Source: Thecamonas trahens ATCC 50062 (lineage: Eukaryota > Apusozoa > Apusomonadida > Apusomonadidae). Taken from it: a stretch of DNA of 43,303 nucleotides. Both the position numbers and the translations under genes were made by a program. Numbering within the stretch: the stretch's first letter is position 1; each line of letters starts with the position of its first letter. This document shows positions 38,191 to 43,303 of the stretch, piece by piece. The stretch lies in the NCBI RefSeq assembly GCF_000142905.1, contig NW_013657623.1, forward strand, positions 86,938 through 130,240, given 5' to 3'. The notes beneath the pieces are model-generated. The model was not told the origin of the DNA. It did no database searches and saw only the letters and a program-made list of their open reading frames with translations.

Positions 38191-39915
38191 ATGCAGGTGA
38201 ACGGCCACCGTATTCCGGGCACGCCCGTGGCTGTGGACGTGTGGCGGCGAATGCGTGGGGTGTACCTGTACTTTCTCTCGCACATGCATGCCGACCACAC
38301 GGTGGGCCTGGCGCCGCTGTGGGAGCACGGGAGGCTGTATACCACCCAACGGAGCGCCATCATGCTGGCGGCCAAGTACGGATTGGCCAGTCCGCGTGTG
38401 GAGATCCTGACCGAAAACGAGACGCATGTCATTCCGCTGGCCCATGGGGAGTCCATGGCCGTCACCGTCTACAACGCCAATCATGTCGAGGGCGCTGCCA
38501 TGTTCCTCTTTGACGGCTACTTTGGCCGCGTCCTCTACACTGGCGACGTCCGGGCAGACGCCGCTCTGGCCGCTGCATATGCAGGCTCTGCTCTTTGGGA
38601 CGCTCTCCGTGGTGTGGATTTGCTCGTTTTGGACAATACCTACGCATCGCCTGCATCGGGTGCCTTTCCGCCTCGTGGCGAGGCTGTGGTCGAGGTGGTG
38701 GCTGCCGCTCAGGCCGCACGCGATCGTGGCAAGCGCATTGTCCTCGCCCTCGACACCCTCGGCAAGCAGCCTCTGCTCAACGCACTCCATGATGCTGGAT
38801 TCTCCATATCGTACACAGTCGATAGGCTCAACGCCGCGCTGAGTGACGACGGCCGTCCTCACCCCGCGCCACACACTGGCCCTGGTCCGTCGGCCGTCCT
38901 CGGCGTGCCCAAGTGGAGCTTTGGTTCGTACATCAAGGCCATGGGCGATGCTGTCGTCGGCATCATGCCCTCGTGCTATCCGCCTCCCGAGTACACGGCA
39001 GCCTCTGCACCCGAAAACGTGGTCGTCATCCCCTACTCGGACCACTCGTCGTACGCCGAGCTCGAGGCCTTTGTCGCCCACGTCGCGCCGGTAGACATCA
39101 TGCCCATCGTCGGCCACGTCAACACCTCGCTGCGCACTATTTTTGCCCACGTACTTCCGCCGCCGCAGCCTTCCCGTCCGCCGCCACCCATCCCGCAGGC
39201 CGTCGTCGAGGCTATGACCGCCGGCTTCATCCCGCCGCGCAGCGTCGCGCATGGCTCGCCGCCTTCATCCTCTCTGCTCGCGTTCGATGGCCTCATCAGC
39301 TACAAGCCGCCACCGCGTCGGGCGCAATTTGCCTCGCCGGCCTTTGTCTCGATTGCCAAGAAGGGCGCGCGCCTTGTTCGCCGCCGTCGCCACCGTCGCC
39401 AATCTCCCACTCAGCCCGAGCGCTCAGAATCGAGCGAAAGCGGGAGCTTAGAGTCGTTGTCGCTCCCGCCCGCCACTGCGCCCGCACCCATCCCTCCGCC
39501 CGTTTCGCGCAAGGAGCAAGCACTGCAACGGCTGCTCGCGCGGGCGGAAGCGGCCGCGCCGGCAGCAGCAGTCACGCTGGCAACTGCGTCGAGCGAGCAG
39601 CAGAGTTGCGCGCCTCCACTCCCCTCGCGCAAGAAGCAAGCACTGCAGTGGCTGTGCGCCCGGACGGAAGCGTCGCCGACAGCAGCAGCCTCATCCCGCA
39701 AGCGGATCACTCCGTGGACGCCGTCGGGCGAGCAGCGGAAGCGGGCCATGGGCACAGAGATCGGCCTCGAGCCGCCGGCCAAAAAGCCGCGGCACTTGGT
39801 GGTTAGCAGCCGCGCCTCGACCGGGCAGGCTTTGCCGCGATCAGTGCCGCCGCGCGGAATGCGGGCCGAGACCTGGGCGCGGTTCTGCGAAGTCTACGAC
39901 ACCATCCACAAGTAA
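38191..39915 (+). CDS. Apollo/SNM1B-like 5' exonuclease (metallo-beta-lactamase, beta-CASP)
   Basis: Starting at ATG 38191 (MQVNGHRIPGTPVAVDVWRR) the protein has 574 residues and begins exactly where DCLRE1B proteins begin. Metal-binding motif 2 is HMHADH (residues 31-36), motif 3 is NANHVEGAAMFLFDGYFGRV with TGDVRAD after it, DNTYASP follows, and the beta-CASP half ends VIPYSDHSSYAELEAFV. These nucleases trim 5' ends in interstrand-crosslink repair and, in animals, at telomeres. The usual NHCPG is NHVEG here, an oddity next to a metal histidine. The last 250 residues are low complexity with two similar blocks (EQALQRLLARAEA / KQALQWLCARTEA), a probable internal duplication. It diverges from the TMEM144-like gene and ends 15 bases before the next start. 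Confidence 0.9.
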   Translation: MQVNGHRIPGTPVAVDVWRRMRGVYLYFLSHMHADHTVGLAPLWEHGRLYTTQRSAIMLAAKYGLASPRVEILTENETHVIPLAHGESMAVTVYNANHVEGAAMFLFDGYFGRVLYTGDVRADAALAAAYAGSALWDALRGVDLLVLDNTYASPASGAFPPRGEAVVEVVAAAQAARDRGKRIVLALDTLGKQPLLNALHDAGFSISYTVDRLNAALSDDGRPHPAPHTGPGPSAVLGVPKWSFGSYIKAMGDAVVGIMPSCYPPPEYTAASAPENVVVIPYSDHSSYAELEAFVAHVAPVDIMPIVGHVNTSLRTIFAHVLPPPQPSRPPPPIPQAVVEAMTAGFIPPRSVAHGSPPSSSLLAFDGLISYKPPPRRAQFASPAFVSIAKKGARLVRRRRHRRQSPTQPERSESSESGSLESLSLPPATAPAPIPPPVSRKEQALQRLLARAEAAAPAAAVTLATASSEQQSCAPPLPSRKKQALQWLCARTEASPTAAASSRKRITPWTPSGEQRKRAMGTEIGLEPPAKKPRHLVVSSRASTGQALPRSVPPRGMRAETWARFCEVYDTIHK

Positions 39916-39930
39916 CGAGCGCGAGTCCTG

Positions 39931-40166
39931 ATGTCGTACTTGCCGCTGTACAACGCCGGCGAGGCCTCGAGCGGCCCGCTGGAATGCATTTACTGCGAGG
40001 CGCTTGAGACGCACAATGACGCTATCTATGTTGTCGGCCGGCTCGAGGGCCGCCAGCCTATCGCGCTTTGCCTGGTCCCCACCTCATCATCCCTGGCGCG
40101 TGCTCGGACGAGCGGTGTGAACGCTACGCTAGCGCGGGGTCAAGCAAGCAAGGCAAAAAGGTCTAA
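39931..40166 (+). CDS. Small protein of unknown function (78 residues)
   Basis: ATG 39931 starts MSYLPLYNAGEASSGPLECI, followed by YCEALETHNDAIYVVGRLEG. I recognise no family. In the as-given frame it runs on into low-complexity sequence and overlaps the COX7C-like gene. With one extra C in the CCCC at 40077-40080 it reads LCLVPHLIIPGACSDERCER and stops at TAA 40164-40166 after a Lys-rich end, leaving 86 bases to the convergent COX7C-like stop. Four Cys are in the first and last thirds. It starts 15 bases after the Apollo stop, so it may share a transcript or be the end of a longer gene model. Confidence 0.45.
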
Positions 40167-40252
40167 TCGAGAGCCGGGCACACTTTTACAGTTTGCTGCA
40201 ACTCGCGCGTCCATCGCAGCGTGTCCATCGAGCGGAGGCGTTATCACCGGAC

Positions 40253-40513
40253 TCAGTTGTTGCGGTTCGAGTGGGCAACCCCGTAGAGCGGGAGGCCGAC
40301 ACCCAGAGCAACGAGGCCGATGACCTTGACGGCGATGGACGCGTTCGACACGCCGTTGACCTTGAACGGAAGGGTTGTCCCGTGGCCCACAAAGCCGTGC
40401 GACTGGACACCCCACGGCAGCGGGCCCGCGCCACGTGCCGCAGGCTGCGCAGCCTGCCGCGCCATGAGTGACGCTCCACGTGCGAGCGTAAACAGAGTGT
40501 TGCGAGCAGCCAT
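40253..40513 (-). CDS. Cytochrome c oxidase subunit VIIc-like small mitochondrial protein
   Basis: 86 residues. The first 30 or so (MAARNTLFTLARGASLMARQ) are Arg/Ala-rich without acids, a typical mitochondrial presequence. Then LPFKV at residues 48-52 is followed by one hydrophobic segment (about 60-78, AVKVIGLVALGVGLPLYGVA) and a short polar end, HSNRNN. This layout, with LPF before a single helix that ends in a Pro and a His, is that of COX7C (yeast Cox8), an inner-membrane subunit of complex IV. Similarity is short, so other single-helix respiratory subunits are possible. It diverges from the granulin-like gene. Confidence 0.5.
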   Translation of the reverse strand: MAARNTLFTLARGASLMARQAAQPAARGAGPLPWGVQSHGFVGHGTTLPFKVNGVSNASIAVKVIGLVALGVGLPLYGVAHSNRNN

Positions 40514-41036
40514 CGTGGTCTGAGTGTGGGAGTGTGAGGGGGGGAGGGGGGAGGGGGGAAGGGGGGGGGGGGGAGGAAGGGGAGGAGCGAGGTTGTGAAA
40601 GGGTGAGAAAGTGCGGCTTTTTTCTGCCGCCTGCCACTGATCACGATCAGGTGGCCTTTAGCAGGGGCGGCAGCTAGTGCAGCATCCAGCGAAGCGGGGG
40701 ACGTAGTCTGAGGAAGCTCGCCATGCCGAGAGGTATAAAGGAGGTGTGTCGGTAGCGTACGTGCTGATAGGTCGTCTAGTCGAGTGTGGTTGTACGCGCT
40801 ATGGACTTGACCTCAGCGGCAGGCCAGGCAGGCAAGGCAAGCCAGGCAGGCAAGGCGAGTCGGCATGCGCGCGCCGGCTGTGGCTGGAAAAAGCCACCGG
40901 TGGCAAAGAGGGCGCGATCGGACGGCGTTGATCAGTGGGCGAATGGTGCGGGCACAGGCACAGGCAGAGACAGGCAAGGGGCAAGGGGACACGGACACGG
41001 CGGACTCCACACACCTCTCTCAAGCAAGAAGACAGC
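40514..41036. other. Divergent spacer between COX7C-like and granulin-like genes
   Basis: About 520 bases with G-rich tracts at 40528-40580 (GGGGGGAGGGGGG runs, possible G-quadruplex), a TATA-like box at 40734 and CAGGCAGGCAAGG repeats at about 40820-40860. No gene seen. Confidence 0.6.
40734..40739 (+). promoter_or_regulatory. TATA-box-like TATAAA
   Basis: GAGAGGTATAAAGGAGG stands out in GC-rich sequence, 300 bases upstream of the granulin-like start codon. It could be its TATA box with a long leader. Evidence is the motif alone. Confidence 0.25.
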
Positions 41037-41465
41037 ATGGCGAGTGCTGGCATTGTGGTTTTGTGCGCGTTGGTGGCGCTGGCGGTGCTGGCGGTGCTGG
41101 CGCCGATGGCCGAGGCGGCCGAGGGGACGGAAGGAGCAGGCAAGGCGGCGGCGGCGGTGGCGGCGGGGGCAGGCGGGACGGGGGCTTGGGCGGGGAGTAT
41201 GCCGTGCGGTGGCGGGACGTGCACAGGCGACGAGGCATGCTGCCCAGACCCCAAGGACAAGGGCGCGGCTGTTTGTTGCCCGGCGTCGTCATCGCATTGC
41301 TGCAACGGGACGTGCTGCGAGAGCTTTGAGACGTGCTGCGACGGGTACTGCTGCATGGCGTCGACGTCGTCGTGCTGTCCGGCCATCAACGGGCATCCCT
41401 CGCGGTGCTGCCCCATCAACACCGTCTGCTGTGCCACCGGCAAGTGGGGCTGCTGCCCGGCATAA
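41037..41465 (+). CDS. Secreted granulin-like cysteine-rich protein
   Basis: 142 residues from ATG 41037. A signal peptide (MASAGIVVLCALVALAVLAV, cleavage near residue 27) precedes a short Ala/Gly linker and a cysteine module with 22 Cys: one C..C start (CGGGTC) and ten CC pairs spaced 3 to 10 residues, beginning EACCPDP and ending GWGCCPA-like WGCCPA. This is the granulin/epithelin pattern, which makes stacked beta-hairpins held by disulfides, but it is longer than a single granulin and has extra CC pairs. Granulins are extracellular or lysosomal; some are attached to papain-like proteases, but no protease is here. Its stop is five bases from the stop of the convergent hydrolase. Confidence 0.75.
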   Translation: MASAGIVVLCALVALAVLAVLAPMAEAAEGTEGAGKAAAAVAAGAGGTGAWAGSMPCGGGTCTGDEACCPDPKDKGAAVCCPASSSHCCNGTCCESFETCCDGYCCMASTSSCCPAINGHPSRCCPINTVCCATGKWGCCPA

Positions 41466-41470
41466 TGAGC

Positions 41471-43147
41471 TCAAGGCTGCGGTAAAGACCGCAGGAGTGA
41501 TGTTGGCATGTGGCCGGCCAGCAGATGGCGGAGGAGGGCGCGAAGTGTCGAGGATGGCGCAAAGACAAACGATGAGTGCGTTCCGCGGGTGAGCTCTGTT
41601 GAGCTCGTCCACGCGCCGTAGGCCGGAAGATGGCTGTCGGCAATGTCGACGAGGATGATGGTCGGGTCGCGGGCCTTGCGGAGCTTGGCAAACGCCTTGT
41701 ACGCCACGCACCCGTGGGTGTGGTCCTCGTCCTCGGCCCAGGTCACCACCAGCCGCGAGCCTGAGGCCGCAAGCGTTGCGCCAAGATCAGCCGGGACGGC
41801 GGCGATGACTGAGTTGTGGGCGAGATGGAACTCGCCGGCAAAGAGGCGCGGGTAAGCGACGACAGCACGGAACGCCGTCGCGGCGCCGCCGCAAAAACCG
41901 ACAAACGAGACGCCTGAAGTGATGCCAAAGGCGTTGACCAGCGCCTTGACTAGTTGCGGCGCATGCCGGCGCCACGTCCCGGTCTGGATGTCACGCCCGG
42001 ACGAGCGGCCAAAGCCGGGCAGGTCAGCAAAGATCATGTTGCGACCAGCGGCAGCAATGTCCGGCGCGAGCCGCGCCCATGTCGCGTAGTTGCACGACGC
42101 GCCAAAGCCGTGGAGGCAGAGCACGGTCCGCGTCGCGCCCGGCATCATGCGCGCCCGCCCGCACATTTGGTACGCCGCATCGTCGACAAGCACATCGAGG
42201 GCGTACGCTTCCAGCTGGGAGAGGATCCCGATCTCAGCGTCGTCAAAGACGCCCGAGTCAAGGAGCTCGGCGTCGGCGTGCGCGGTGGCCACCGGGTGGA
42301 GTTTGGTGCGGATCCGCGGCTTAGTGCTTCGGCCGTCGCTCAGGCCGTACTTGCGGCGGCGGACCGCTCGCATTTGTTTGGTGTTGACCTCGCGCTTGGC
42401 GCAGTCGACAAACTCGAGGCAGTCGATGTTGGCGGCAAAGCGCGAGTACGCTCTCGCCGGCACCGCTTGTGCCCGCGTCTCGACCGCGGTCAGGCTCGCG
42501 GCGGCGATCTCGTCGTCGACCAGCTGTTGCCGCTCATCGTGGGAGAGCGATCCCAGCGGTCGCGATGGTGTCGAGCTCGTGGTCGTGGTAGTCGACGCTG
42601 TATCGCACACGCCTGCTGCCGCTTCACGTGCGAGCCGGAGCCGCATCCCAGCCTCGACTTGGTCGCGGAGGCGGGCGGCGGCAGCAGTTGCAGCGGCGGC
42701 AGTGGCGGATGCGCCCGCCAGTGCCGAGGTAACTTCGCCAGCCAGCGCTTTGCTAATGCCTCGGCACTTGGTGAGCGTGATGTCAACAAGGCTGCCGAGG
42801 CTGCCGTGTGATGCGGCGGTGTGGATGGCAGCGACGAGCGCGCGCGCACCACGCGGTGTCACCCGGTTGCCGTGCAGGTCAAGCACTTCCAGCGAACGCG
42901 ATTGCAGTGCGCCTCGAGCGAGGATAGCCAGCACTTTGTCGGAAATTGAGCAGAACTGGGCGTGGAGGACCACCAGGCCCGAGGTCTCGGCAAGCGCTCG
43001 GGCAAGCACTTTGGCCTCGGCCGTCCGTAGGTGCGACATCGAGATGTCGCCGACTTGCGCTGATCCCGCCGCCATGGCCGCCACCAGATTTCCGACGTTG
43101 CGGTTAGTAATGGCCTGTGCGGCCTGCACCAAGCTTTTGCTCTCCAT
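41471..43147 (-). CDS. LRR - alpha/beta-hydrolase fusion protein
   Basis: From ATG 43147 (MESKSLVQAAQAITNRNVGN) the protein has 558 residues. The N-terminal 140 residues are ribonuclease-inhibitor-type leucine-rich repeats (RSLEVLDLHGNRVTPRGARA; SLVDITLTKCRGISKALAGE). A basic/helical middle follows. The C-terminal 240 residues are an alpha/beta-hydrolase: LCLHGFGASCNYATWARLAP with oxyanion HG, LPGFGRSSG, nucleophile elbow VGFCGGAA, a WAEDEDHTHG acid-loop candidate and a late THSSF histidine. The elbow has Cys where most families have Ser (GxSxG), so the reaction is uncertain: a Cys-type hydrolase or a non-catalytic protein. The open frame continues to the right edge of the window through a basic stretch, so an upstream start is possible. 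It converges on the granulin-like gene. Confidence 0.75.
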   Translation of the reverse strand: MESKSLVQAAQAITNRNVGNLVAAMAAGSAQVGDISMSHLRTAEAKVLARALAETSGLVVLHAQFCSISDKVLAILARGALQSRSLEVLDLHGNRVTPRGARALVAAIHTAASHGSLGSLVDITLTKCRGISKALAGEVTSALAGASATAAAATAAAARLRDQVEAGMRLRLAREAAAGVCDTASTTTTTSSTPSRPLGSLSHDERQQLVDDEIAAASLTAVETRAQAVPARAYSRFAANIDCLEFVDCAKREVNTKQMRAVRRRKYGLSDGRSTKPRIRTKLHPVATAHADAELLDSGVFDDAEIGILSQLEAYALDVLVDDAAYQMCGRARMMPGATRTVLCLHGFGASCNYATWARLAPDIAAAGRNMIFADLPGFGRSSGRDIQTGTWRRHAPQLVKALVNAFGITSGVSFVGFCGGAATAFRAVVAYPRLFAGEFHLAHNSVIAAVPADLGATLAASGSRLVVTWAEDEDHTHGCVAYKAFAKLRKARDPTIILVDIADSHLPAYGAWTSSTELTRGTHSSFVFAPSSTLRALLRHLLAGHMPTSLLRSLPQP

Positions 43148-43303
43148 CTCTACCCGGAGTGTAGCGTTGTACCGCGCTGCGAAGAGAAGGGGGGGAGCAT
43201 GCGAGTGTCTTGTTTCATGTGGCTTTGCGAAGGAATAGAACTTGGCTGCGAAGGAATGTACTGGAAAGCCCGTATTCGCTCTCCTTCCTCTCCCCCGCCT
43301 CAT

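Noticed and set aside
40260-40280. tRNA B-box-like GGTTCGAGTGG
   Set aside because: It lies within the codons of the COX7C-like C-terminus and has no A-box or acceptor stem partner.

Overview
The window is nuclear DNA of a GC-rich, gene-dense unicellular eukaryote. It encodes ribosomal protein eL21, MCM3, the peroxin PEX12, an Apollo/SNM1B-type nuclease, a flavin monooxygenase, a canopy-family ER protein, a probable cytochrome oxidase subunit VIIc, a LIM-RasGEF signalling protein and a very large TmcB-like membrane protein. This mix, with scarce introns and short spacers, suggests a free-living heterotrophic protist such as an apusomonad (Thecamonas-like). That affiliation is an inference and was not tested. 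I saw no tRNA, rRNA, CRISPR array, transposon or viral gene.

Layout. 1-4.8 kb: a 5'-truncated LIM-RasGEF gene, a small multipass membrane protein and a convergent flavin monooxygenase whose stop lies one base from its neighbour's. 4.8-6.5 kb: spacer with repeats, then eL21. 6.5-10.55 kb: a basic coiled-coil protein resembling augmin subunit HAUS8/QWRF, then about 2.6 kb of C/T-rich DNA with protein-like islands that may be an intron-rich gene. 10.55-15.7 kb: one long minus-strand gene joining a DUSP domain to a CrfC/YjdA-like dynamin-family GTPase. 15.7-18 kb: a 19-copy 35-bp minisatellite and PEX12. 18-22.8 kb: an RCC1-repeat protein and MCM3, divergent across a 36/41-bp repeat array. 22.8-25.2 kb: canopy-family and TPR proteins. 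25.2-34.2 kb: two tandem multipass membrane genes, the upstream one TmcB-like. 34.2-38 kb: an MFS transporter and a TMEM144-like transporter. 38-43.3 kb: Apollo nuclease, a small unknown protein, COX7C-like protein, a secreted granulin-like protein and an LRR-alpha/beta-hydrolase.

One pattern affects how the whole window should be read. Six genes each change reading frame once, always in the sense of one missing base, and each time restoring a single C in a short C-run of the coding strand gives a continuous and sensible protein. I treat these as probable sequencing or assembly undercalls and annotate the genes across them.

The genes do not form an operon-like pathway. They are mostly housekeeping genes in compact convergent or divergent pairs. 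The most unusual content is the DUSP plus CrfC-like GTPase fusion, the repeat arrays in divergent promoters, a decayed copy of the MCM3 3' end just downstream of that gene, and the possible intron-rich gene at 8.8-10.5 kb.
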